Positions 12,282 to 24,539 of a stretch of 64,000 nucleotides of DNA are shown piece after piece. Source of the stretch: Isoetes taiwanensis (lineage: Eukaryota > Streptophyta > Lycopodiopsida > Isoetales > Isoetaceae). The DNA lies in NCBI GenBank assembly GCA_021234155.1, contig JAJEKV010000035.1, positions 4,914,224 to 4,978,223 of the forward strand, written 5' to 3'. The stretch's first letter is position 1. Every line of letters begins with the position of its first letter. Made by a program: the position numbers and the translations under genes. A model generated the notes under the pieces. The model did no database searches. It saw only the letters and a program-made list of their open reading frames with translations, and had not been told where the DNA came from.

Positions 12282-14681
12282 TTTTTTTGAAGAACTGTGT
12301 CAGCAATATATTAAAAGAATGGTAATGTTACAAAGCAAGTGAGGAGGAAGGAGAACTGCCCCAAAGAGACAGTGATACCTCGACACTCCACAACAACTGC
12401 AACTCTACTGCTGTACAAACTGACCATCACCATCTACCACACCCAAGAAGTCCCGCCAAATGGAAAACTTCCGCTCTACTAATCCCGGGAACACCAAAAA
12501 GCTTTAAAATAGCTTGTACCTGAGTCGAGGAATCGAGAGGTCAGCAGTCCAATCCCCTGAAAGATCCACAACCGCCGCCTTCCAAATCAATCACACCAAC
12601 CAAGCCACGCGATGCAAGGCTTGTTTTGCGTCTGAGCGACCAAGCACCGGATATACATGAAGCGGCAATTGTTGGCTATTCAATCTCACGAAGCAGAGCC
12701 CCGACCCAATCCTGGCAACCTTTGCAAGTGAGGGCATAAAACCGGACAATGCTCCACGGTCTCACGATGAAGGCCACAACAAGGGCAAAGAGGGCTCACA
12801 CCCGACCTAAACCCGACTCACAAGGACATTCACCCCGATACATGCCAGTGCACCACCGCCACATAAGCACCCGCGAACCTTCGGTGGGGAAGTGAGCTCC
12901 ATGTCCACGCCCAAAACCGGCGCCATCGAACCCCGGAAGGCTGCAGAGACCACTTGCCTGGCGGGGGCAGAGTGTCATGAATAGCCAACACCCGTAACAA
13001 GACCGCACAAAACAAGAAGATACAACATCCGGATGAACCTTCCAAACCCTGCCACCACCACATCACCCCGAGGGACTATAGGTATGTGTAGCGAATACTC
13101 CCCGCCACTTGTTCCCGAGATAGCCCTCCACCGTCCTTCAGTGGCGAGCTCGAAGAACTCCCCGAAGCTAGCCGACCATCCCAATACCAATCCTCCAAGG
13201 TGAGCACAAAGAGCCCGCCTCCAAATCGGGCCCTCAAGGTCCGAGCATGAAAAGTGGCGACCAAAGGGCAAGTACGCTAGGAGGTAGAGGAACCCACAAG
13301 AAAGGAGAAGAGTGGTGATAAACTGAGGCATAATCTAGCTGGAAGAGCACACGACGTGATCCCAAGCCCGCAACACCCACAGAGAAAAGGGGATGCATGT
13401 GGGAAGGCCGGAGACCATACAACAAAGCCCGTGGCAACTCTACATGCAATGACGACTTTCCAAATGCCACACAATGGCGAAGAGATTGCCACAATAGTGC
13501 CGCACCAGAGAAGATGCTCCATCCTGCGAGAATGCTCCAAATAAACTTAGAGACCAACACCTTACTATGCGGTGCCAAATCCGAATGGCCAAGCCCCCAT
13601 CCTCCCGGGGCGAGACACTTCCACCAAGCCACTTTAACAACCGCCCCTTCATCATCCCCGCCCCACACAAAATTTGAACAATCTTATCCAAATCAGATCT
13701 TACCCTCGAGAGCTAACATCGCAGATCTTTGTATACACATGAGTGCTACAAAGTACTTGACTTGGCAATAGTGATCCTACACGCCATGGACAACTTGCTA
13801 CCCTTCCACCAATTGAGGTGTTTTTGCAACCCCCCGCAAAATCTCATCCCACACCCTCCCCATGGAAACATCCCTCCAAAGGGAATACCCAACAACTTAG
13901 TACACACATTACCCGAAGCACCTTCCAAGGGAATAGAGCCAAACAAGGGGGAGCGGAGTCAATCGGGCCCATAATGCGAGACATTTACCCCAATTCAAAA
14001 GAATGCCCGAGGCCAAGGAGAAAGTATCCAAAGAAAACCCTTCACATTCCGCAAATTCCTCTCTTACGCCACCAAGAAGAGAAAAAGTGTCATCGGTGAA
14101 CCGGGTTAATAATCTGGCGACTACCATCCCGCATCCAAGCCCATCCACCACCCCTCCTCCACCGCAGCCCAAAACAATCGAGACAAAGCCTCCGCCACAA
14201 TCGTAAACAAAAATGGTGCCAAAGGGCACCCCGACGCACCCTCTGCCCTAAGGAGAAAAAAGGCGGAGGGTTCACCCCCGCACACCACCGTGAGCCTGCG
14301 GCCGACCTATGCGCCTTCATGATCTGTCTCAGAAAGCGTGGACCACAGCCCAACGCTAACATCATGGCGCATAAGAACTCCCAACGGACACTATCATAAG
14401 CTTTGGCAAAGTCAAGCTTAAGATAGGCAATGCCTTGACTGCTCTTCTCGGCCCAATAAAGGCCCTCATAAGTCGCGGCAACATTAGTCAAAATGTTCCT
14501 CCCAGAACAAACCTGTTCGCACCTTACTAATGGAAGAAGTCAACACCGGCTTCAACTTCTCGGCCAGGGCTTTCGCAATAATCTTGTACACAGAGGACAA
14601 CAAGGATATAGGCCTCCAATCATTAATAGTAGAAGGCTGCTTAACCTTAGGAATCAAGGAAATGCATGCGGTATTCAAGAT
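12282..14681 (-). mobile_element. LINE (L1-type) 3' part with reverse transcriptase remnants
   Basis: The element runs on the minus strand, with its tail at the poly-T at 12277-12288. Reverse transcriptase blocks are seen at 14484-14680 (ISLIPKVKQPS, NDWRPISLLSSVYKIIAKAL) and 14090-14491 (AYLKLDFAKAYDSVRWEFL, which contains the first catalytic aspartate region FAKAYD). Downstream of these the frames are broken; I do not see an intact YADD. The region 12.3-14.0 kb is GC-richer than its surroundings and is the 3' half of the element. The upstream RT piece is at 26240-26471, displaced by the nested LTR element. It is dead and 5'-truncated. Confidence 0.85.
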
Positions 14682-16398
14682 TGTGACGTTCCAGCACAGT
14701 ATACGCTCCCAGGACGTATATTGTACTGCCACGTCACGCGTACACGCCACCCCGACTGACGTGTACGCCAACGTGTAGCCAAGTGGGTAGCCCCTAGGGG
14801 GCAACTTGCTAAGAATGTGCATTAGTATTAATGTGCACATTTTCCAATGTACACATTAATGTGGGCACACATTTCCATGTGGCCACTTGATGCCAAGTGG
14901 GCCATACCCATAGGTGCAATTAATGTGCACATTTTCCAATGTACACATTCATTAATGTGCACACATTTCCATGTGAGCACATTTGGGTGCACACATTTCC
15001 ATGTGGGCACATTTGGCCACCTAGCCCTTAAAGGCAAGTGGGCCCTTTTTCCAATTATCCCACATGCCTAAAGGGGATAATTGGAAACCCTAGCCAGCCC
15101 CCTTGTCTATTTAAGTAGGAGAACCCTAACTTGCCCATTTTCGTTTCTAGGGTTTTAGAGCTCTGTTTTGGCTGCCTCAAGAGCCAAAACCGCCTCCCAG
15201 ACTCTGTCTGAGAGAACTGCATCATTAGTTTCCCTTGATTCGAGCATTTCAGCAGGATGGTCGAGTTCAGGGCAGGAGAAGCAAGCCAAGGATTAGGTAT
15301 TTAGTCAATTTAATAGTCTAAACCCCATTTCAGCCATCGAATCAGTAGGTTTAGCCTCTTAAATTGCCCATAGCAGCCCTCTAGATCTCTAGATAGCAGA
15401 TTCTAACTAAAGAACCTAACTCTATGATGTAGATTAGATCTAGTTCTTTAGTTCTCTGTGAAGTATATGTATGATGTATCTCTATGAACTCCTTGTATTG
15501 GGAAGGGGGGGTAGAGACCTAAAGCTTTGTAGTTGATGCTCCTAGAGTAGCCTCTCTAGCACACTGTAGATGCGGCCTGTGCACAATAGCCACACCTGGT
15601 TGTGGGTGAAGGGGCCAGACTGGCTTATAAGGAGGTTCGTGTTCTGACTCTTGAACGATCCCTATGGTGTGTTAGTGCTACCGGGGATCATTGTGACTAG
15701 GTCCAATGGCTTGCCACTGCGTGTGGGCAAGGCATGGGCTCGACACTCGTGAGGTGGTGGATATGACCTTCCATTGAGTTCAAGTCGAATACGGGCAGTG
15801 GCCCTCTAGTCACCTTGAGTCAGCATGTAGATCTCTGGAGGGAGTGATCCCTACCTGCCCCATCGGAACTGGGGAGATGAAACCCAGGAATAGCCCTGTT
15901 GGCTATGTATCCCATGGCTACTGATCAGTCCCAACACTTTTCAAAACCTTACTCGCAAAGTGTGCAATGAGGGGGGGCGGATGGAGTGGACAACCCTAAG
16001 CCATGTTCTTATGCCACCCAAATCCATTGCCATGAATTCTCGGCGCAATGAACTCGAGAGACCCAAGCCGCCGGGCCCTCCCTTTGAGTCCGAGCCTTGG
16101 GTAGGATTTCCTCTATGCATTGTGCCGATCATTGTCTTTTGCAGATGTGATGTGCCACCCGTAAGGGTGGGTATATGTGTTGCTCTTATATACCGACATG
16201 TATGTTTACGCCTCAGCAGCTAGGTAGGCCCCGAGGGAGATCGGGTACAATGACCCTTTCACTCTTCCCACCGGAACCCGGGCCACGGTTCAGCGGTGTT
16301 ATGTGAAGGGCCCCAGATCGGCATGGAGCTGGTATGGGGAAGAACTCCTGCTTTGTATACCTGTGGGTGCACCGTGATGCGCAGTAGGGGACGCCACA
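14682..16398 (+). repeat. 5' LTR
   Basis: Begins TGTGACGTTCC and ends CGCCACA. It contains many copies of an ATGTG(C/T)ACATT-type palindrome and 'acacatttccatgtg' at 14820-15010, and a TATTTAAG box at about 15108-15115, followed by the conserved 'ctagggttttagagctc'. It pairs with 24540-26239 over its whole length. Two apparent ORFs in the palindrome block are products of the repeat. Confidence 0.9.
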
Positions 16399-16399
16399 A

Positions 16400-16410
16400 T
16401 GGTATCGAGC
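16400..16410 (+). promoter_or_regulatory. Primer-binding site, initiator Met tRNA type
   Basis: TGGTATCGAGC begins one base after the LTR end. The standard plant site is TGGTATCAGAGC; this copy lacks one base. It fixes the orientation of the element as plus. Confidence 0.8.
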
Positions 16411-16600
16411 AATGTTCTTGGAGACCAAGAGCAAAGCACTTACCATGCTCCCAAAGAGTACTAACTTGATAGGATCCTCAAACCTCGAAAGTAGCGGGAA
16501 ATTTTTTCTCGGTAGAGCTAGTAATTATCTAAGATTAGGATAATTAGAGAACATAGGCACTTAAAAGATCCTACTAAATTTCAGGTGCACTCTTGGCCAA

Positions 16601-16675
16601 TGACTCCAAGAGTGCGCCAGAGCATGTTAGGTTCAGACCTAATGGCCCTCTCTCACAAGACTCTTAGAGTAGTCA
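16601..16675 (+). repeat. Nested hairpin module 1
   Basis: Outer arms TGACTCCAAGAGT and ACTCTTAGAGT-AG-TCA enclose an inner perfect stem TTAGGT/ACCTAA (16627-16642) with loop TCAG. First of five modules in 1.1 kb. Confidence 0.85.
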
Positions 16676-16799
16676 CCCCATATGAACCCTAGAACTTGGC
16701 CTTAGGAACTCCAAATGGTAAAATAAAAGATGAAATCCCAATCAAAAAGCTCGAAATAGCTAGAATTATATGTTAAAACATCGAAAAACATTAAGTACA

Positions 16800-16902
16800 A
16801 GTCACTTTTGGAACAATGACTCCAAGAGTGCGCTGGGAGTATAGTTAGGTCCCAACCTAACCCCTCCTCACAAGACTCTTAGAGTCATCCCTAAAAGTGA
16901 CC
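16800..16902 (+). repeat. Nested hairpin module 2, with extended stem
   Basis: Arms ATGACTCCAAGAGT (16816-16829) and ACTCTTAGAGTCAT (16875-16888) pair with one C-A mismatch. A further helix pairs GTCACTTTT (16801-16809) with AAAAGTGAC (16893-16901). The inner stem TTAGGT-CCCA-ACCTAA is at 16845-16860. Confidence 0.88.
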
Positions 16903-17025
16903 TCAAAAATTGATCATAACTTACTCAAATGGTAAAGGTAATAATAGAATCTTGTTTATAATGATTAAATTAGTGGGAAACGATGTTAAATTGTGTAAAT
17001 TGGATAAGTTTAGAGCGAAAGGGAC

Positions 17026-17097
17026 AACACCTCTAAGGGTGCGCCAGGCATAGTTAGGTCTGGACCTAATACCCTCCTCAAGATGCTTAGAGGGGTT
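17026..17097 (+). repeat. Nested hairpin module 3, covarying
   Basis: Arms AACACCTCTAAG (17026-17037) and CTTAGAGGGGTT (17086-17097) pair at 11 of 12 positions although their sequence differs from modules 1, 2, 4 and 5. The inner stem is TTAGGT-CTGG-ACCTAA. Confidence 0.88.
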
Positions 17098-17421
17098 CGA
17101 GAAAAAATAGTTGAAGAAGACCTAGCTTCATTCGAGATATGGAGGATTTCATCAACAAACCAAGAAATTAAGCAAGGCGTAGATGGAGGTCGTGGCAACA
17201 CTTGAAGACTCATTGGCGTGCACGCCCACGCAAAAGACACCGAGAGACATGAGACCGCATGGGCACATCAAGAGGACAGATAAATAGAACACAAGTCGCT
17301 TTTTGTAACTAACAGGTTTATATGTGATGTATGAAAATTTGAATAATAAAGATATATAGTCGTTTAAAAATGTGTATTCATTAGGCATGATCCTTCGAGC
17401 AAATGCGATATTTTGACCAAC

Positions 17422-17490
17422 GACTCCAAGAGTGCTTGCCAGAGCATAGTTAGGTCCCAACCTAACACCCCCCTCAAGACTCTTAGAGTC
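17422..17490 (+). repeat. Nested hairpin module 4
   Basis: GACTCCAAGAGT (17422-17433) pairs with ACTCTTAGAGTC (17479-17490). The inner stem is TTAGGT-CCCA-ACCTAA. Confidence 0.85.
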
Positions 17491-17630
17491 ATCCACCAAC
17501 CGGGGCCTTGATTAGCCCTACTTGCTCCAAACGTAGTAATAAACAAAGAAACTTGCATCTAGGAAGAAAACTAATAGGAATTTACCCCTCCCAAATGATT
17601 CTTGGCATCCATTAGGCGTAGATAGGCCAA

Positions 17631-17700
17631 TGACTCCAAGAGTGCGCCAGGGCCACTTAGGTCCCAACCTAACACCCCCTCACGCACTCTTAGAGACGTC
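17631..17700 (+). repeat. Nested hairpin module 5
   Basis: TGACTCCAAGAGTGCG pairs with CGCACTCTTAGAGACGTC through the central 12-13 bp. The inner stem is TTAGGT-CCCA-ACCTAA. The stem is longest on the loop side here (GTGCG/CGCAC). Confidence 0.85.
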
Positions 17701-20700
17701 CAATTTTTCAAACCCTATAACTTGAGCTACTGAGCTCCAAATCGCTTGAAATTTGTTGCAATAGGACCGTTAGACAGCCTAGAATCCATTTATGACCTCA
17801 AATTAGGCTAGAAATGTCAAACTTTAGCTCAAAATGACCAAAATTGCTCAAACCCTTGAATTGTTTTTCCAAACTATGGTTTGTTTGTAAATAGAAGCAT
17901 ACCCCATTAGTACCACAAGTATTGCTCTACCAAAGCTGATGCCTTACTCCAAGGTAGAAGTGCCCAAGAACACCCCTTTGTTATAGTCATCTAAACCTCA
18001 AAGATAGCAAATCAAGTCCAACTGTTGGTACATCACCTCTACTCATGCCAAAAGCATAAACATTGACCTAATTTTGTGTCCTTCTAATAGAGTTTGACCT
18101 ATACAACCGCCACATTCACACTCCCTATTGCCAGGATACCTAGAAAGGAGCTAGAGTCTAGAGTCTGCCCAAAGTCACCCTCGTGTGTAGAGATTGGACC
18201 CCCAAACCAACTTTGCTAGGACCTTAGAGTATGCCTCAAACATCGTGGAGGTCCCGCAAAACAAACCCTCATTTCATGCCATACCACACTACCTAATGTC
18301 CATAGACTTGTAGATTAAAGAGATGTCTCCAATAATGCTTCTCGAGCCATCTTGCTTGCTTATAGAGCCCAAAATGTTGTAGGAGAGCCCTTCAAGTAGA
18401 CCCTTAGACTCTAGGATATACGAGAGTTGCTTTCAAGCACAGGGCGAGCCACGCACGAAGCGAGAGGCGAACTTCTTGAAGACATCAAGGTCCCAAAGAT
18501 GTACAAACAGATAAGAAGAGGAGACCAAAAGCGCACCCAAGAGAGGGAAGCACAACGACAAACACCTCAACCGACAAAAGCGAGTAGAACAGACACCACC
18601 GACTGGCCATCAATCTCCATCAAATGGGAAGAATATTGGTAACCAACGGCACCAAAGAATGTTCTAGATGTCAACCTCCCGGCTACCACGTCCACGAGCT
18701 CACATCAGAAAGAGGATCTCAACGCCTTCACCAACTCGACGCACATGAGTTTCAAATGGAAGAACGCGAGACAACAAAAAATACAGTGCAGAAGATGTTA
18801 GGCATCGATGTCGCGTTAGCATCACGAGCTAGGGCCGAGGGGCATAATCTTCCGTCGAGGAGACAACTCATGGCGACGACACAGAGCGATAGAAACCGGA
18901 GGGAAGATCACCACGACCTTGCGGCCCAGCAGCTCAAGCCGCAACGCCAACAAAAAGGAGTAACCAAGCTAGGCAACCACAAAGCACCTAAATTGACCAA
19001 GATGAGCCTCCAGCTCCCTTGCACCAGCCAGAGAACTTTCATCGGTTCCAAAAAGGTAGGAGACCATGAGAGGGAGGAGACGCGATATCAAGGAACATTT
19101 CCACTCGAAGGCCTCAGACGCGGCACTAGGGCAAGACCAAGAAGGAGAATATTCTGCTCAAACAGAATTCCTAACCCGTGAACACCTAGAAACCAAAGGA
19201 AGGATTCGGCTTTACTCACGTCGGCCAAGGAGTGCGGACTTCGAATGGTTAGGTCCCAAAGGACGGAGGAGACGACCTAGCCAAAGAGGTAGAAATCACG
19301 CAAAGGCGACCAGAAGGAGCTACGGTAAGTGCAATGGAGATGACCACACTTCCGTACAATGAGAGCCACCTCGAATGAAGCAAAGCCCAAGCAAATGTGA
19401 GTCGCGACTCGAAATTCAACCTCTGGGGAATGACAATGCCCGCCTACCGACCACGATCTCGAGCTTGAAGACATTCAAGAATGCCCGACCGCAAAATGCC
19501 GGGTGACCCTACTCAAGCTCGATCAATGGCACCGCAATCAGCAATCTTGCAACAACACACACCGCATGTAGGGACGTGGCCTGTTACCGCGATTCCTCGC
19601 GGCGAACATACACAACAAGGAGGAGCATCTTTTTCAAGGGATCACATCGACGAACACTCTTCGCAACTTGAGGTGATCAGCTCGGATCAGACATAAAGCT
19701 CAACAATAGTAGCAGCATCTCAAGGAATCCCGGAGTCAACCTGAACGAAGAAGATGCAGCAAAACCGAAGAATCAAATGCGATAGGAGGAAGGGAAAACC
19801 TAGAGGAGTATAAATAATTAGGTAGATCTTCGTAGTTGTTTTGCAAAAGTGGATGAATTAAAATCCCAATGTAAATGCGTACATGTCTATTGTATATCTA
19901 GGATGTCCACATATATAGTGGAGAAACATGGGTTTAAAGTCATGTTTTACTTGATTTAGCGCTTTTAGATCGAAAGCTCCTTCACTTCGACTACCAAAGG
20001 AGGAAGCAAGGAGGCACAACTATAGCCCAAGATCAAAAGGGAAGAGCAACTACGAGGAGAAACGACTAGAGGCCAAGCAAACCTTCAACTCCAAACACTT
20101 CGGAAATGCCCTCAAGCGTAAGACCGCCGCCACCCAATGTTAGAATAAGAGACAACACCGATCATGTCAAGATCATCAACGCCGCACGGGACATCGCCGT
20201 ATGCAACACTACCTCTTGTAGCGGTGGGCAAAGACTTGATCTAACTTATGACATGAGTGGCCTCAACAATGGAAGGAGGAACACCCGACATCAACGAGCC
20301 AACTAAGAAGGCAACATCTCGACGACCATAATCCCACCTTGTGGTAATATAGGGTGATGCGCTATGACACGTGTATTAGATGGAGATGCACTTATGAAAG
20401 GCACCGCTGATGAGGAGACATGCCTCCAACAACTAGGTGACGGCCGTCAGTACTCCTACCAAAGAATTAGAAGAGAAGAAGCCGACCATATCTCCACATG
20501 TGGCACGTCAAACGCCCAAGGTAGAAGCATTCACACCTTAACGACAAGGATAGCAATCAAGCACCTTCGGCAAAAAGAGAGTTCAAGATAATAGCCAAGC
20601 TATTCAACGACAAGAGTATATCTAAGGTGTACTTCTTCAACTCAAGGGTCAAGCTGCGGCGATATAAGGATCCATCATCCCGACAATATAGCCAGCCAGG

Positions 20701-23229
20701 AGGAGAGCCATGATGCTTTTACTTGCCGAGAGAGACCGACATGCATAGAGGGACAAAGGTCGAACTGGAAGCCGGAGAAGTGTTAGCAACCGACTTCTTC
20801 CACGAGCTCCCTAGAGGCAAATCAGGAGGACCAAAACCGAAGAGCACAATCAAAGCCACCGGAGGGTACCTCAAGGCAAGAAGACGGATAGCACCGTGGA
20901 ACGTGATAACGCCCAAGCCATGCGATCGAGGGATCAAACGAGGAAGTTTGGAAGCTCGATGGAGAACCAACTAGGTGAGGCGAGCCGATGACTTGCACGC
21001 TGCCTTGCATGCAACTTGGTGAACCCAAGGATGAACGATTCAAAGAACAACTGCAGAAGAGAACAACTCCGGGAGGAGTATAGCCAAAGGAATCGCCGCG
21101 ACCCTCAAGAGACGCCTCCAAATAGCTTCAAGTATCATGAAGGGGAAACAATTACGTACCGAAAGAACGAATCGAGACGCACAAATGTCGAAGCATCAAC
21201 GACCAGCACACTTTAGTTAGAATGTGATGCAAAAGCGTGTTGTGCCATAGCCGACAAACATCGGAGGGCCCAAGTATATCAACAAGTTACCCCGAGATAA
21301 TGAGCCGACGCACAAATAGGAGGATATAGATCGTCAACACCATGCCACCTAAGGAACACCGATGACATTACCAAGGAGTAGGTGTGCAACTTTCGAACGG
21401 AGGCACAAGGGGACTTAATAGCTCTATTAGTAATTGTAATTATGTAAGCTATATGCTTTGCATATATAGTTCCCTTGTTATTTCTTCCCTCCCATAGCGT
21501 AACAAATCAAACGAAGAGATGTCACCAATTTGCGGGGGTGAAGCAATCAACACCTTCAACACTCTTGAACAACGCGATAACGACAAGAGGACTCGATGTA
21601 TGAGACGCCGATGGAGTCGAGGAAACAATATCGGATATAGAGTCATCCTTTAGTCGCCAAGACAAAGAGTTCAAGATGAAAGATCTTTTTCAATCTGGCC
21701 ACCACCTTCGGGCTTTTGAAAAGCGGCATGGAAGATTTCAAGTGACCAACTACACCATCAAAGACCAGCAAGGAGAGGCTTCTAAACGAACAAAGTCAAC
21801 CTCTACATCAAAGAGGAGCCACCGCCAAGGAGACTCAAGTATCGGCGGCTCGGAAGAACGTTACCTTGCTCCTTCAAGCAGGCAACGAGCGGATGAGCTT
21901 CTAGCAAGCTCAAAGATCTAAGGCCATGGGGCCTAGTAGGTTAAATGTATGGATGGTAACATCCATATTGGGATTAGAAGGCAATTCGATATTCTCGTTG
22001 AAAGGATTGCCCAATTGGGAAGGAGACGATAGGGAGTAACTAAAATTATACACGATTGATAACAGACATCCAACGTATTGAAACCACTTGGTGAGATTGA
22101 TCTCCTCGCTAAGAAGGAATCATTACTAGGATAATTGTTGACCATGTATAAATCTAGTACCTCCAAAAGAATAATCCAACCGAAAAGAAAAGAAGTAATC
22201 TAACAAGTCCCACCAACTTGTTACGATGACATCAATTCGATTGGTAGGAATATTCCAAGAGCTAAATAACTAAGAAAGGGGGAATCTCTAGAATATAAAA
22301 GAATAATATATGTAAGGTACATCTAAAATAAGAATTATAGTAATCAAATAGTCTTTTGAGACAAAAGGAATTGTCATGATGACAAAACCTTGTGGTTTAG
22401 AATCGTTCTAACTAAGTAGGTAACCCATGCGAAATAAGAAGCCGATAACCTCTTAAGGGAGAGAATAGATATGACGTTGTGTACAACGTCATTGAAGGGG
22501 TGCAGGACCAATTTCTTTTCGAAGAAAGTGGGAGGGCTCAATCTTATGATTGAACGTACTTGTATCGAATGACCGACCCGTAGAATAGAGTTCACTCCGG
22601 CAATGGCCGAAGCGAATAGAGCGTAAAATAGATAGATACCTTAGGCTCAGGAGGCCTTCAACGTGCGAGACTGACGTAGTAGCTAACTACACCAATGAAG
22701 TGGAGCAAAACTATGGGAGCAATGCAACGACCAAGTCATCTCCAAATTACTCAACGCCAGCTCAATGGGTGGATGCGTTCTAGCCTTAGGTAAGGTGTGC
22801 GCATGTATTATAAGCTTTAATGTGTCTTATTGATAAGTTAAATATAGACCCTAATAACTGCATAGAAATTGTTGCATGTATATGTATCATAGGGAAATAA
22901 GTTAAATAACAACGATAATGTGAGGTAGCATGTTAATTAATCCTTCAAGGGGACGCAATTCCTTCCAAGGATAGCTATATGACCCTGGGGCCTTATAAAT
23001 ATAGATAGAAAATAGAATTCGGATATACTTAAGTATATCTTAGGGATATATTTCCAAGGGTAATGCAGGACCCAAGGAAGAGAATAAGAAGCACATCTAA
23101 TTCTTGTGTATGATAATTAAAACCTTGTCTATGTAGCAATAGGTCGGAAGTAGGGTTATTGTTTAAATAATCGCGATCTAAAAGTCGTTAAATATTGCAA
23201 AGCTTAGAGTAAATTTAATTGTACTATCG
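17701..23229 (+). other. Internal region of the LARD-like element, no recognisable protein
   Basis: From about 18.4 to 22 kb the strand is rich in A, G and C with many short open frames (18427-18642, 18624-19181, 20723-20974 and others), all basic and without recognisable domains. No hairpin modules occur past 17.7 kb. I see no reverse transcriptase, integrase or gag zinc knuckle. Confidence 0.6.
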
Positions 23230-23317
23230 GAAGTAATATATCCAATACTATGATAATGTTAATTCATAAATATTACCTTAGAGTAATTATGTTAATCACA
23301 TGCATTAAGGGAGCCAG

Positions 23318-23358
<41 letters not shown>

Positions 23359-24500
23359 GCTCAGGCATGTCGATTTGTGTTTAGATTAGTTTCATGTGTA
23401 GTTAAGATTAATCTGCGCATGCAACCTATGCTTGGTATGGATTGCATGCGTTGTTACCGATGATGAGACCACTACGGTGATCTCTAGGGCGTGGTGTAAT
23501 GTCAATGTAGGCATGACCGCGTGTCCGCCTGGACGAGTGGAAGGTAGATTAGAAAGTCTACTTCTGTCCCACGGAAGTAGACGACCTCGAGAGAAAGGAG
23601 GTCATTAAGGAATGCATTGATAGGAAAGGCACCTTTAGCCCCATATATGCTTTGATAGGAGGAATCTATCCTTCACGCCCCCACGGGAAGGATATCCTCC
23701 ACGCCGGCAACTAGAGGCGTAGGCATGAGCGGCATATAGGCATATAGGCTGTCCTCCACGGCCATAATGGAAGATCCACCCTCTTCCCACGGGAGATTAG
23801 CCATGCATCCATGTAGATAGGTGGGGTGGTCACCATATAACCAAAATTTTTGTAATAATTAATAATAGGTAGTGTCGAATCAAGCAGCCAATAGAGCTCC
23901 CCAGGCAAGGAGGTCGACACTACTGAAGGCTTGCAACACAAATTTTGTTATAATGTGTTGCAAGGGATGAAGGGTACCTTAGAAGTGTAAATTTTGTATG
24001 AAATTGATAAACTTTGATAAACTTAAATGTTGTATTAAGTAAGGTTAATAATTACCTTGCGGGATTAAGTTATGATGTGATAAGTTAATAGGATAACGAA
24101 ATAGTAATGTCTTAAACATTACCTTAGAGTAATTCTAATAATTAAGATAGTAAGTATGTAATTATAGATATTGTAAAATTAATGCAGGATTTTAAGGTGC
24201 GAAGACCTGCAACACAAATTTTGTTGGAATGTGTTGCAAGGAAATGAAGAGTACCTTAAATAATAATTGTATATGAAAGTGTTAAATTGTGATAAACTAA
24301 ATGTTGTGATAATAGAAACTAATAAGTACCTTATTTTAGTAGAAGTTACGAATTGACAACTTATTTGATAATGTAATGGCGTAATAATGATTTAAAAATA
24401 TTATCTTAAGGTAATCGTAATAAATGTGTAAGTATTATAGTAGTATATCGTATGCATCAGGTTGATTGCAGGTTAGGAAGATTCCAAGGTGGGGAGAACC
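23230..24500 (+). repeat. 3' internal repeats with paired stem-loops and poly(A)
   Basis: About 280-bp units share 'attaccttagagtaatt'-type phrases. Two contain a stem-loop: CTTGCAACACA/TGTGTTGCAAG at 23930-23964 and TGCAACACA/TGTGTTGCA at 24208-24238, each with loop 'aattttgtt'. A 38-base A-run lies at 23318-23355 and looks like an inserted poly(A) or a slippage tract. Confidence 0.75.
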
Positions 24501-24526
24501 ACGATGTGCGGGACAAAGATCATTTC

Positions 24527-24539
24527 AAGGTGGGGAGAA
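24527..24539 (+). promoter_or_regulatory. Polypurine tract (duplicated)
   Basis: AAGGTGGGGAGAA lies directly against the 3' LTR. An identical copy occurs 41 bases upstream at 24486-24498. Only the proximal one is in the normal position. Confidence 0.8.

Noticed and set aside
12796-13771. Several 60-145-codon ORFs on both strands
   Set aside because: They lie in the decayed 3' part of the LINE, in GC-rich sequence, and no motif (YADD, zinc knuckle) can be defended.
14828-15071. ORFs repeated identically at 24683-24926
   Set aside because: They fall in the palindromic block of the two LTRs; the identity reflects LTR duplication.
18427-21216. Possible gag or capsid genes in the LARD-like element
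   Set aside because: Frames are short, basic and without a zinc knuckle or capsid pattern.
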